The notes under the pieces are model-generated. The model ran no database searches. It saw only the letters and a program-made list of their open reading frames with translations, and had not been told where the DNA came from. The position numbers and the translations under genes are program-made. DNA of 64,000 nt from JBEISR01 sp044371425. GTDB lineage: Bacteria; Planctomycetota; Planctomycetia; Pirellulales; Pirellulaceae. The stretch lies in the NCBI GenBank assembly GCA_044371425.1, contig JBILTR010000001.1, positions 124,001-188,000 of the forward strand, given 5' to 3'. This document shows, in pieces, positions 34,892 to 43,837 of this stretch. Numbering within the stretch: the first letter of the stretch is position 1; each line of letters begins with the position of its first letter.

Positions 34892-37042
34892 TTAGGCGTT
34901 CGGGAAGGTGTCCTGTCTGTTGGAGGAAGGGAGAGCCGCCAGGGCCCGTAGCGCAGGGAGCGAAAAAACGTGCGGATAGAGCTCTTCGTAGTACCACAAC
35001 TTCGCGAAATAGAAGCCGATGGGACTGCTTTGCTCCAGCCACCCCTGGGAGACCGCAAGGCACAGAAACTCGCCCGCTTTTAGTATAGCTTCTTGAGCGA
35101 GCCCCTGGCTACCTCGTTCAACCAAGGCTTCCAGGGCAACAGCTGTTTCCTCGATGGAACTCCGCGGGATTGATTTTTCGCACTCGTTGGCTCCGAGCGG
35201 CATTGTATGGCGACTGCTGAGCCATCCGCCATAGGCGGTACCTTCCGCACTTCCCCATCCACCGTCAGCGTTTTGGGTAGATAACAGAAAGCCGCAGCCC
35301 CGATCGATCGCTAGCGTCAGCCGATCTGGGAGGTTGGATTGCTTATGCCAATCCTGAGGTCCCTTTTGGAGGGCGTGGAGGGCAAGCAGCACCTTGCCTG
35401 TGCCGTAGATTCGGTTTTCTTCGCGAGGGTCGGACTGATTGCCAAACCACAAGGGTAGCCACGAACCATCCGACTGCTGTTGCCGCAGGAGAAACTGCAC
35501 TCCTCGCTGGATGGCTTGTTGCCAGCGAGGCGGCTTCGGCATTCCATGGGACACCAGGAGCGGCTGGTCGCGTGATGGATGCCATGCAAGCAAGGCGCGC
35601 AGTGCGTGAGCGGTCAGATCGCTTCCACTGCGGTCAAATGGCAGGGTTCCCCACCCCCGGCAGAAGGTAGGCCAACCCCCATCGCGGTTCTGCAGTTCCA
35701 GCAGCCAGCGTAGTCCCTGAGCGACTGCTTGCTGCATCGCCTGGGGAGGCGCTGTCGAGGAGTTCCCTTGGGCATGCCACCAGGTGTGGAGGGCGAGCAG
35801 TGCAGCGGGTGTGTCATCGGCATCAGGCACGGCACCACTGAGGTTGGTCCATCCCCAACCACCTGGCTGAGCCCCAGTGAATGGATGTTTCTGGAGATGC
35901 TGGCAGCTGAGCAACCAGTCGATCGACTTGGGACCGATCAGGGGCTGGGACGATCCGTCATCCATGACGCGTTGGCATCCGGCCGCGCCGCGGATCGCCA
36001 GGGAGGTTACCCAGGTGGCCAGATTCGTGTCGATGGGCCAACTGCCATCGGTCCGGATCGAATCCCCTAGAAAACGGACCGCATCGACCGCCACCGGGTG
36101 CTGGTGCTGACCCATCTCCGCTAGGCTCATCAGCACGAAACTGGTCAGTGGTACCGCTTCCAAATAACCACCGCTGGCTGGCTGCATGCGCCGCAGCACC
36201 GCCAGAGTCGGGGTACGGGAAAGCCGCCGAAGGGAGCGAAGGGGCCAGAAGGCAGGGGGGCTGTGATGGAACTTCACTTGGCCGATCGCCACCAGAGCCG
36301 GGATGGCATAGCTGACCACGGGCATCCGAACAAAGCGATAGAACGACTGCGGCAACGCGGCGGCTTCAAAAGGAAGGCTGGGTACATTTTTCCAATCGAC
36401 CAGTCCTGCCAGAGCGCAGTTGGTGAGGATGGGAACGACGAAGGTCTTGTCTTTGCCGTAGCGAGCTCGCAGTGCATCCCAGCCCCCCTGCAGCTGGACG
36501 TAATTCCAAGCGCGGTCGGTCCTGGCGAGATCTTCGTTGGGATTCCCTGGAAGGATGCCGCTGGATCGGGTTTGCTGGATCAGGCGAAATGCGGCGATGG
36601 CCAGCAGGGTGGTGGCGATGTTGCTGACCGATCGATCGGTATCTCCAAAACCGCCGTCGTCGCGTTGCGTCTGCCTTAGCCACGCTGCGCCCCGTTCGAT
36701 CCACTGCCTCATCGCCTCTTGCGGCAGTCCGGAGGGCTGTTGGTTTTCGCTGCGCAGCGACAGGCATAGAGCGCTAATGGCGGTCGCCGTCGACAGGGCG
36801 GATGCGGCCAGTTCCCCTGTCCAGAACCCTTGTTCGTTCTGCTGTTCGGAGAGTTGCTGCAGGATTTGCTGAATCGCCTGCGACAGAGGCTCTGGCAACA
36901 CCGAGGAATCGTTCGCATGGCCCGTCGACGTGCTGGTGATGCCGGACCATCGCGGAAGGTTCCCATCTATCCGGCGCCGATCGATCAAGTTGCACCCCCG
37001 CACTGCACCGTGGAGACGGACCGACTTTCCCATGGCGCGCAT
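34892..37042 (-). CDS. Squalene-hopene cyclase-like class II terpene cyclase
   Basis: About 716 residues, close to the size of squalene-hopene cyclase. The catalytic acid motif DxDD is present as DADDTPAALLAL near residue 400, and QW-type repeats recur (DGGFGDTDRS, GGWGWTNLSGAVPD, DGGWPTFCRG, DGSWLPLWFGNQ, DGGWGSAEG). The N-terminus (NEQGFWTGELAASAL) matches the GHWVGELE block of such cyclases, and GFYFAKLWYYEELYPHVF the end. It should cyclise a linear C30-C35 polyprene or a prenyl chain by protonation at the membrane surface. It is more divergent than classic hopanoid cyclases. The start is uncertain: ATGs at 37042 and 37033 are both possible. First gene of the cluster with the prenyl synthase. 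Confidence 0.85.
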   Translation of the reverse strand: MRAMGKSVRLHGAVRGCNLIDRRRIDGNLPRWSGITSTSTGHANDSSVLPEPLSQAIQQILQQLSEQQNEQGFWTGELAASALSTATAISALCLSLRSENQQPSGLPQEAMRQWIERGAAWLRQTQRDDGGFGDTDRSVSNIATTLLAIAAFRLIQQTRSSGILPGNPNEDLARTDRAWNYVQLQGGWDALRARYGKDKTFVVPILTNCALAGLVDWKNVPSLPFEAAALPQSFYRFVRMPVVSYAIPALVAIGQVKFHHSPPAFWPLRSLRRLSRTPTLAVLRRMQPASGGYLEAVPLTSFVLMSLAEMGQHQHPVAVDAVRFLGDSIRTDGSWPIDTNLATWVTSLAIRGAAGCQRVMDDGSSQPLIGPKSIDWLLSCQHLQKHPFTGAQPGGWGWTNLSGAVPDADDTPAALLALHTWWHAQGNSSTAPPQAMQQAVAQGLRWLLELQNRDGGWPTFCRGWGTLPFDRSGSDLTAHALRALLAWHPSRDQPLLVSHGMPKPPRWQQAIQRGVQFLLRQQQSDGSWLPLWFGNQSDPREENRIYGTGKVLLALHALQKGPQDWHKQSNLPDRLTLAIDRGCGFLLSTQNADGGWGSAEGTAYGGWLSSRHTMPLGANECEKSIPRSSIEETAVALEALVERGSQGLAQEAILKAGEFLCLAVSQGWLEQSSPIGFYFAKLWYYEELYPHVFSLPALRALAALPSSNRQDTFPNA

Positions 37043-37241
37043 CCAAAGCTTGCCATCGGGACTCTCAGGCTAAAGGTCGCTGGCGAAAGCTGCAACTGGG
37101 AGAGAACCGAGGGAGATAGGGTGGATGCCGATTTTCAGTGATCGGTTTGGAGGGCCAGAGGATGGTGGTTAAGATGTTGGTCAATGTCCCAGGAGGGTGG
37201 CGGAGTCTTGCGTCCTTGTTGCCTCCGGTACAGCGTGCGAC

Positions 37242-39386
37242 ATGACGATTGCTACAAAGAGTCTCGCAATGGCATCCACCGACCGCCCAGGTGAGAGTTT
37301 GCTCGTTCAGCCACCCGCGCTGGGCAAAAGGCTCTTGGGGCACCTGGGACGGATCCTGCTTTTCGCTATCGCTTTCTTCCTTTTTCAGCGGCTGACCTTT
37401 CTCCTTCGGTTTCCACCCTACCAGAGGACGACGGTTTGGGTGCCTGGAGCGCTGACCTTCAGCGCCTTGCTGATCTGGCCACTGCGTCATTGGTGGAATG
37501 TCTTTTTGGGGCTGTGCCTGGGGGCGGTGGCCGCCTACCACGGAGATCCTCAAATCCCCGGCTCCCAGGCTCTCCTGATCGCCCCCTTCCATTTCGCGAC
37601 GGTCGCGGCGACGGTGTGGGTGGTGCGCCGATGGTGCAGCGCGATTCCTTTTGCGACCGTCCCCTGGATGCTGGTCTTTGTCGTGGCGGCGGGGGTGGTG
37701 GTTCCTCTGGCCACCTCGCTGCCCGGTGATCTGGTGCGACTGTCTCAGCGAAAGCCTGATGTGTTGCCGATCGCCATCCGATCGATCCTCTGCGTCTCCC
37801 TGGGAATGCTGATCGCCACCCCTGCGTTCACCTCGCTGCTGATGGGGGGATGGAGGAAGTGGCAGGGCGCCTCGTGGATGCGTGGAATCGAAGGGACGCT
37901 GCTGGCGCTCTGTTTGTTAGCGACGGCAGGCTGGGTCTTCACCACGCCGGCTGTACCCAATCAATTTGCCGCCTTTGTCTATGCACCGATTCCTTTACTG
38001 GTCTGGGCGGCTTTGCGATTCGAGGTGGCTGGGGTCAGTTGGGCGCTGCTGGGAATCGCCTACCTGTCGACTGGCAGCGCGATTGGGGGACTGGGGCCTT
38101 TTGTTCAAGGGGGCCCCGACGACCACGTGCTCCAACTGCAGCTGTTTCTGCTGGCGCTCTCCCTGCCGCTGCTATTCATGGCCGTGGGGGTGCAGGAACG
38201 GCGGCAAGCCTACAGGCTGTTGCTTGAGGAAATGGACCAGCGGCGGCAGACCGAAGAACGATTTCGCTTGGTGGTCGAATCGACCCCCAGCGCGATGCTG
38301 ATGGTCGATGCTGGCGGCAAAATCGAGCTGGCCAATCACCAGACGGGAAAGCTCTTTGGATACCGGGAAGAGCAATTGATTGGACAGCCCATGACCCTGC
38401 TGCTCCCAGCGAGGTTCCATGCATTGCAGCAAAAGAAACTGGAAGACTTCTTCTCGGCGCCCTCCCTGAGACGATTGGGATTCGAATCGTCGCTGACTGG
38501 CCTGAAGAAGCAGGGAGTCGAATTCCCGATGGAGATCAGCCTGACTCCCATCGAATCGGGTGGCGGACTGATGGCGCTGGTGGCGGTGATCGATAACACC
38601 GAGAAGCAACAGGCAGAGGAAGCGCGGCGCGAACTGGTCCATGCATCCCGGCTTGCCGTGCTCAGCGAACTGACCGCCTCGATCGCTCATGAAATCAACC
38701 AACCGCTGGGGGCGATCCTCAGCAATGCGGAGGCGGCCGAGCTGCTTTTGGAGGATCCCTCCCCGTCGCTCGACGAAGTACGCCGCATCCTGTCCGATAT
38801 CCGAAAGGATGACTTGCGCGCCGGAGAGGTGATTCGAAGACTGCGCGCGCTGTTGCGGCAAGGGGAGGTGGAACGGCAGCCGATCGGCATGCGGTCGGTG
38901 ATCTCCGATGTCGTTGCGATTCTGCGTGGGGAGGCCGAGCGACGGGGGGTGGAGGTGGCGATCGATACCCCGGAGTCCGATCCCATGGTGGTTGATGCGG
39001 TGGTGCTGGCCGATCGCGTCCACCTCCAGCAGGTGATGCTCAATTTGATGGTCAACGCGATGGAAGCGATGGCCGAACAGGAGGGACCCAAACGACTTCG
39101 CATCGCCAGCTCCCGGAAGGACAACCAGCTCGTTGTCTCCGTTCAGGACAACGGGCCCGGAGTTCCGGAATCGGTGCGAAACAAACTGTTCGACCGATTT
39201 TTTTCGACCAAGCGGGAAGGCATGGGGATGGGGCTGGCGATTTCCAGGTCGCTGATCGAAGAGCATGGTGGCCGGATCTGGATGGAAAATGCCCCGGAAG
39301 GAGGAGCTGTTTTCCATTTCAGTTTGCCATTGGCGCCTCCATCGGTATCCTCAGGGAGTCTCATTCCCGAGGAGGTGATGCGATGA
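37242..39386 (+). CDS. Sensor histidine kinase, MASE1-like membrane sensor with PAS domain
   Basis: A FixL-like histidine kinase of about 714 residues. About eight N-terminal membrane helices (first ILLFAIAFFLFQRLTFLL, then a WVPGALTFSALLIWPLRHWW block typical of MASE1) are followed by a PAS domain (FRLVVESTPSAMLMVDAGGK to MALVAVIDNTEKQ). The dimerisation/phosphoacceptor helix has the H box SELTASIAHEINQPLGAIL (His near 480). The HATPase has N box NLMVNAMEA, G1 VQDNGPGVP and G2 GMGMGLAISRS. The start could be a GTG at 37197 or an ATG at 37242 or 37269; no ribosome site decides. The downstream response regulator gene overlaps by 4 bp (ATGA). Confidence 0.88.
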   Translation: MTIATKSLAMASTDRPGESLLVQPPALGKRLLGHLGRILLFAIAFFLFQRLTFLLRFPPYQRTTVWVPGALTFSALLIWPLRHWWNVFLGLCLGAVAAYHGDPQIPGSQALLIAPFHFATVAATVWVVRRWCSAIPFATVPWMLVFVVAAGVVVPLATSLPGDLVRLSQRKPDVLPIAIRSILCVSLGMLIATPAFTSLLMGGWRKWQGASWMRGIEGTLLALCLLATAGWVFTTPAVPNQFAAFVYAPIPLLVWAALRFEVAGVSWALLGIAYLSTGSAIGGLGPFVQGGPDDHVLQLQLFLLALSLPLLFMAVGVQERRQAYRLLLEEMDQRRQTEERFRLVVESTPSAMLMVDAGGKIELANHQTGKLFGYREEQLIGQPMTLLLPARFHALQQKKLEDFFSAPSLRRLGFESSLTGLKKQGVEFPMEISLTPIESGGGLMALVAVIDNTEKQQAEEARRELVHASRLAVLSELTASIAHEINQPLGAILSNAEAAELLLEDPSPSLDEVRRILSDIRKDDLRAGEVIRRLRALLRQGEVERQPIGMRSVISDVVAILRGEAERRGVEVAIDTPESDPMVVDAVVLADRVHLQQVMLNLMVNAMEAMAEQEGPKRLRIASSRKDNQLVVSVQDNGPGVPESVRNKLFDRFFSTKREGMGMGLAISRSLIEEHGGRIWMENAPEGGAVFHFSLPLAPPSVSSGSLIPEEVMR

Positions 39387-40021
39387 ATGAAACACCCGCT
39401 GTGATCCACCTGATCGACGACGACGACTCGCTGCGCGTCGCCTTGGGGCGTCTGCTCAAGGCGGCCGGCTTTGAAGTGGCCAGCTACTCCAGCGCCGGCG
39501 AGTTCCTGATGCATCCGCTTCCCGCTGCACCGGGCTGCTTGGTGCTGGACGTTCGGATGCCAGGGCCCAGCGGCCTGGAACTGCAGGCCGCGTTGACGCG
39601 ACAGGGGTGCCGGCTGCCGATCATCTTCCTGACCGGTCATGGGGATATCCCGATGAGCGTTCGGGCGATCAAGGCTGGGGCGATCGACTTCCTCACCAAA
39701 CCAGTCGAGCGCCAAGCCCTTCTGGAAGCGATCGGCCAGGCGCTTCACACCCAGCGATTGAACGATTCCAGCCAGCAGCGAATCGACCAGATCCGGAGTC
39801 GGTTCGAGTCGTTGACGGAGCGGGAGAGGGCGATTTTTTCGCTGGTGGTCCAAGGAAAACTGAACAAACAGATCGCCGTCGCGCTGGGAATCGCCGAACG
39901 CACCGTCAAAGCGCACCGAGCCCAGGTGATGGAGAAAATGGAAGTTGAGACGCTGGCCGACCTGGTGCGTGTCGCCAGTCTTCTGGAGCCGATGGCGCCT
40001 GCTGTGACCAGCGAATCCTAA
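39383..40021 (+). CDS. FixJ/NarL-family response regulator
   Basis: The partner of the preceding kinase, 212 residues. The receiver domain has the acidic pair DDDD near residue 13, the phosphorylated Asp in CLVLDVRMPGPSG (about 55), FLTGHGDIPMSV and the conserved Lys in DFLTKPVERQ. The C-terminal LuxR-type helix-turn-helix is LTERERAIFSLVVQGKLNKQ followed by IAVALGIAERTVKAHRAQVMEK. FixJ-type regulators activate transcription as dimers. The ATGA overlap couples it to the kinase. The target genes are unknown; the terpenoid-type cluster is the divergent neighbour of the kinase. Confidence 0.93.
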   Translation: MNETPAVIHLIDDDDSLRVALGRLLKAAGFEVASYSSAGEFLMHPLPAAPGCLVLDVRMPGPSGLELQAALTRQGCRLPIIFLTGHGDIPMSVRAIKAGAIDFLTKPVERQALLEAIGQALHTQRLNDSSQQRIDQIRSRFESLTERERAIFSLVVQGKLNKQIAVALGIAERTVKAHRAQVMEKMEVETLADLVRVASLLEPMAPAVTSES

Positions 40022-40397
40022 GCCGGCTCAGACGCCGCTGAGCACCGATCTTGCCCCAAAGGGCAGGTCGCGGGGCCCCAGCGGCCACTACCGGTGACGA
40101 CGACGGCGGGGACATACTCAAAACCTTCCGTCTCATCGAAGGCTGGAAGGGGATGCTTGAAAAGGACTTGGCATCTCACGACCCACCCTACGTTGGTCGG
40201 GCCGGTGCTGTGGTACGATTTGCCAGGATGTCGGTCGCGGGATGAGCCGATGGGGCTGTCGAGCGAAAGCGAGGGTTGGACCGGTTCCCGGCCAAACCTT
40301 GCCTCTCCAAGCCGGCGGGTCGGTGCACCGTTCGGCCAGCCAACAGAATGGGAATCGTACCGAATTGGCGAGCTTCGTTTTTTGAAAGGAAGAGGGA
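40022..40397. other. Gap with a short hairpin after the response regulator
   Basis: 376 bp with no gene. A six-base stem GCTCAG/CTGAGC (40026-40043) lies right after the response-regulator stop and may end its transcript, though no T-run follows. The right end carries the arylsulfatase ribosome site (AGGAAGAGGG). Confidence 0.35.
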
Positions 40398-41984
40398 ATG
40401 CGAATCGTATCAGAGCGGCGGCTGAGAACCGCCGCGATGGGTTATCTGGGGCTGGTGGCCTGCGCCTTGTTGGCGTTGCTGCCCACCTCGGCGATGGCTC
40501 AGCAGAAGAAACCAAATATCGTCGTCATCTGGGGTGACGATATCGGCACATGGAACATCAGCCACAACAACCGTGGCATGATGGGGTATCGCACCCCCAA
40601 CATCGACCGCATCGCCCGCGAAGGACTCGGCTTTACCGACTACTACGGCCAGCAAAGCTGCACCGCAGGTCGCGCGGCGTTTCTGGGGGGCAACGTCCCA
40701 GTTCGCACCGGGATGACCAAGGTCGGGATGCCTGGCGCCGAACAGGGGTGGCAGAAGTCCGATGTGACGATCGCCACCGTCCTCAAGTCGCAAGGCTATA
40801 CCACTGGACAGTTCGGAAAGAACCACCAGGGGGACCGCGATGAGCATCTTCCGACGATGCATGGGTTCGATGAGTTCTTCGGAAATCTCTATCACCTGAA
40901 TGCCGAAGAAGAGCCAGAGAATCTCGACTACCCCAAGAACCCGGAATTCCGCAAGCGATTCGGGCCGCGCGGTGTGCTCCATTGCAAAGCCGATGGCAAG
41001 GGTGGCCAGACGATCAAGGACACCGGGCCATTGACCAAGAAGCGGATGGAGACCGTCGATGATGAGACCCTGGCGATGGCCAAGGACTTCATCAAGCGAA
41101 ATCAAGCCGAAGGAAAGCCCTTTTTCTGCTGGTGGAATGCAACGCGGATGCACTTCCGCACCCACGTCAAGCAAGAGAATCGCGGCATCTCCGGGCAGGA
41201 TGAGTACAGCGACGGAATGGTCGAACACGACCGGCATGTCGGAGAGCTGCTGGGGCTGCTGGATGAACTGAAGCTAGCCGATGACACCCTGGTGATCTAC
41301 TCGACCGACAACGGTCCGCACTACAACACCTGGCCAGATGCGGGCACCACGCCCTTTCATGGCGAGAAGAACTCCAACTGGGAGGGCGCTTTCCGCGTGC
41401 CATGCTTCGTGCGATGGCCCGGTCGATTCCCCGCCAATACGACGCTCAACGGCATCGTCTCTCATGAAGACTGGCTGCCCACCCTGGCCGCCGTCGCCGG
41501 TGTTCCCGACATGAAGGACAAGCTGAAGGCTGGCGTCGAACTGAACGGTCGCAAATACCGCAATTACATCGACGGCCACAATATGCTCGATTACTTCAGC
41601 GGGAAGACCGAAGACTGCCCGCGGAAGGAATTCTGGTATGTGGCCGATGAAGGTCAGGTCATGGCCGCTAGGTACCAGGACTGGAAGGTGGTCTTCATGG
41701 AAAACCGCGCCGAACGACTGCAGATCTGGAAGGAACCGTTCGTTGAACTGCGAGCCCCCGACCTGTACAACCTGCGGCGAGATCCGTTCGAGAAGGCCAA
41801 GCTGGGTTCGAATACGTATGAGGATTGGTATATCGACCGAGCCTTCATCGTGATCCCGATCCAGGGCATGGCAGCTCAGTTCCTCAAGACGATGGAGGAG
41901 TTTCCTCCCAGCCAGCGTCCAGGGTCTTGGAATCTCCGAGGGATCGAAGAGAAGCTGCGCAACAACATCGGCGGCGGGCAGTAG
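40398..41984 (+). CDS. Arylsulfatase with CTAGR active-site motif
   Basis: A sulfatase of 528 residues with a signal peptide (MRIVSERRLR..., cut near AMAQQ), so periplasmic or secreted. Metal ligands are IVVIWGDDIG near 47-48 and STDNGPHYN near 300. The cysteine that becomes formylglycine is in SCTAGRAAFLGG (Cys88). It reads C-T-A-G-R rather than the more common C-x-P-S-R, a known variant that still fits the maturation rule only loosely. The substrate, probably a sulfated polysaccharide or aryl sulfate, cannot be read. A good ribosome site (AGGAAGAGGG) precedes the ATG. It is followed by a terminator hairpin. Confidence 0.9.
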   Translation: MRIVSERRLRTAAMGYLGLVACALLALLPTSAMAQQKKPNIVVIWGDDIGTWNISHNNRGMMGYRTPNIDRIAREGLGFTDYYGQQSCTAGRAAFLGGNVPVRTGMTKVGMPGAEQGWQKSDVTIATVLKSQGYTTGQFGKNHQGDRDEHLPTMHGFDEFFGNLYHLNAEEEPENLDYPKNPEFRKRFGPRGVLHCKADGKGGQTIKDTGPLTKKRMETVDDETLAMAKDFIKRNQAEGKPFFCWWNATRMHFRTHVKQENRGISGQDEYSDGMVEHDRHVGELLGLLDELKLADDTLVIYSTDNGPHYNTWPDAGTTPFHGEKNSNWEGAFRVPCFVRWPGRFPANTTLNGIVSHEDWLPTLAAVAGVPDMKDKLKAGVELNGRKYRNYIDGHNMLDYFSGKTEDCPRKEFWYVADEGQVMAARYQDWKVVFMENRAERLQIWKEPFVELRAPDLYNLRRDPFEKAKLGSNTYEDWYIDRAFIVIPIQGMAAQFLKTMEEFPPSQRPGSWNLRGIEEKLRNNIGGGQ

Positions 41985-42046
41985 CCCACGCGGATGGATC
42001 GCGGCGTCTGACCGACTTCCGATCCCTCCCCAATGAAAACCGATCG

Positions 42047-42078
42047 ACGCCGCACGCAATCTGCCTGCGGCGTTTTTC
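42047..42078 (+). terminator. Rho-independent terminator after the arylsulfatase gene
   Basis: Stem ACGCCGCA (42047-42054) and TGCGGCGT (42066-42073) with an 11-base loop, followed by TTTTCTT. It sits 62 bp after the arylsulfatase stop on the same strand. Confidence 0.75.
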
Positions 42079-42143
42079 TTGCGCCTCGATGGCGCCTCGC
42101 ATAGGCTTCCCGTCTCTTCGAACGATCACCCCCAAACCTCCCT

Positions 42144-42477
42144 AAAGCAACGTGGCACGCTGCCTCACGCGGCCCAAAGCAGAAAGGCACGCCGACTCAC
42201 GCGCCCCTTGGGATGCAAGGCTCGCGATGAATCTCACCCTCCCCTTGGGAGGGTCGCGAGGAACGAGCGGGGAGGGCCTTTAAGATAAAAAAGGTACCTG
42301 ACACCTTTTTTCCATCATCCCGCGATGAATCTCACCCTCCCCTTGGGAGGGTCGCGAGGAACGGGCGGGGACCGCCTTTAAGATAAAAAGGTACCTGACA
42401 CCTTTTTTCCACCTTTTTTCCGACCGAGCCCATTCCAAAGCAGAGTGGCACACCGACTCACGCGCCCCTTGGGATGC
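42144..42477. repeat. Nested direct repeats with a palindromic core
   Basis: Two copies of a 98-bp unit begin at 42223 and 42321, each starting CGCGATGAATCTCACCCTCC. Each carries CCCTCCCCTTGGGAGGG (a short inverted repeat) and AAAAAGGTACCTGACACCTT, in which AAAAAGGT pairs with ACCTTTTT. A second family flanks them: CAAAGCAG...GGCAC..CGACTCACGCGCCCCTTGGGATGC at 42175-42216 and again at 42436-42477, with a looser copy near 42144-42174. No frame codes a convincing protein. The GGTACCTGACACC core recalls REP-type palindromes spread by RAYT transposases, but no transposase is nearby. Confidence 0.8.
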
Positions 42478-42588
42478 CAGAGGATTCCACTGCCACCTGC
42501 ATACGTTGACTCACAGTGCACAGGGATGGGGAGTCGCGGGGTAGGATGAGACAGGGGTAGAGGGATCTAGCGCAGGGGGGATGGATTG

Positions 42589-42993
42589 ATGAGACGTACG
42601 AAGAGTCAGATCATCGAGGCGGCCAATCGGCAGGTGATCGTAGAGGGAGATTTGGATGCCATCCCCGAGTTTTTCACTCCTGGCTACATCGCCCATGTTG
42701 CTGGGAAGGATTTTTCGGGTGGTCACCAAGTCGTCCGGCGGATGGTGGGGACTTATCGTCGGGCGTTCTCGGAGATCGAGGTGAAGATCGAGATCTTGGT
42801 TCAGTCGCCAAGTCGCATCGCCTGGCTGAGATCTTGGCGGGGGAAGCAGACCGGGCCATTCCGGGGATTCCCTCCCAGCCAGAAGGTGGTGCGCTGGAGT
42901 GATCAGGTCACTTCGGAAATCGTGGATGGCTTGATCGCCGAGGAGTGGCTAGTGACCGATCTTGCTGAACAACTGCTCCTGGCGCGCAAGTAG
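42589..42993 (+). CDS. SnoaL-like ester cyclase-family protein
   Basis: About 134 residues of the SnoaL/NTF2-like fold: VIVEGDLDAIPEFFTPGYIAH, the GGHQVVRRMVGTYRRAFSEI helix, a PFRGFPPSQKVVRWSDQV strand, and IVDGLIAEEWLVTDLAEQLL as the closing element. It matches the small ester cyclase / SnoaL-like group, whose members range from polyketide cyclases to proteins without known substrate. The start is the ATG at 42589 with GGGGGG nine bases upstream; a TTG lies one codon before it. It is isolated downstream of the repeat block. Confidence 0.78.
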   Translation: MRRTKSQIIEAANRQVIVEGDLDAIPEFFTPGYIAHVAGKDFSGGHQVVRRMVGTYRRAFSEIEVKIEILVQSPSRIAWLRSWRGKQTGPFRGFPPSQKVVRWSDQVTSEIVDGLIAEEWLVTDLAEQLLLARK

Positions 42994-43224
42994 ATTCGCC
43001 AGTTCCGATTCCGCTGTCGGTTGAAAGGCGACCTTGGGGCTCTCCCGATCTTTGCATCGCTGCGCATCGACTGCTGGGGATCGCCTTGGATTCCGGACGT
43101 TTGGCGATCGATGGCGCAATGGAGCGGTGGGAACGTTCTAGAATGTCGTCTTGGATCGAGTCGATTGCCGAAAGCCGATCGGCGGTAGTCCTTCCCGAGT
43201 TCGCAAGGCGCTAGGAGATGCTTG

Positions 43225-43773
43225 ATGACGCTTTATCGCTGGAAGGATCGCCAGCCGCACTTGGCGGCCGATTGCTGGGTGGCACCCAGCGCCCAGGTGA
43301 TCGGAGGGGTCGAGGCAGGATCGGAGTGCAGCATTTGGTTTGGCGCGGTGTTGCGTGGGGATATTGAGCCGATTCGATTGGGGGCCCGCTGCAACATCCA
43401 GGAGAACGCAGTGCTCCATACCGATCAAGGGTTCCCGTTGACCCTTGGTGACGATTGCACGATCGGTCACTTGGCGATGTTGCATGGGTGTACGATCGGT
43501 GAGGGTTCACTGATTGGAATGCATGCCACGGTGCTCAATGGAGCCGCGATTGGTGCCGAGTCATTGGTGGGGGCTGGCTCCCTGGTGCCGGAAGGTAAAT
43601 CGTATCCCGAGGGGGTCTTGATCCTGGGGACTCCGGCAAGGGTCCATCGCCCTTTGACCGCCGAGGAGCGGCAGAGGCTGCGGCACAGTGCAGCCCACTA
43701 CGTGGCTCAGGCGAAAGCATTTCGCGAAGCGCTGCAACCGATCGACAGTTCCTCGCCCCCTTCCGATTTGTGA
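43225..43773 (+). CDS. Gamma-class carbonic anhydrase-like left-handed beta-helix protein
   Basis: A trimeric hexapeptide-repeat protein of 182 residues in the YrdA/CaiE/PaaY group. The beta-helix carries VAPSAQVIGGVEAGSECSIW, WFGAVLRGDIEPIRLGARCN and IQENAVLHTDQG, with the metal-binding histidines in HTDQG, IGHLAMLHGC. The active-site-like RGD...Q..N is as in gamma carbonic anhydrases. It may hydrate CO2 or bind zinc only; activity is unproven in many members. The ATG at 43225 has AGGAG seven bases upstream. The protein ends in a helical cap (ERQRLRHSAAHYVAQAKAFR). Confidence 0.9.
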   Translation: MTLYRWKDRQPHLAADCWVAPSAQVIGGVEAGSECSIWFGAVLRGDIEPIRLGARCNIQENAVLHTDQGFPLTLGDDCTIGHLAMLHGCTIGEGSLIGMHATVLNGAAIGAESLVGAGSLVPEGKSYPEGVLILGTPARVHRPLTAEERQRLRHSAAHYVAQAKAFREALQPIDSSSPPSDL

Positions 43774-43837
43774 TTGGAAGACGTTGCGACTTGGGTGGGT
43801 TCGATTGGAGCCGATCGATGCGGTCTGTTGGGACCGA

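Noticed and set aside
38172..39317. 381-codon minus-strand frame opposite the histidine kinase
   Set aside because: It is antisense to the conserved kinase core and His/Gln-rich, typical of a shadow frame.
42223..42412. Insertion sequence
   Set aside because: No transposase frame and no terminal inverted repeats with a target duplication; the block is only repeated non-coding DNA.
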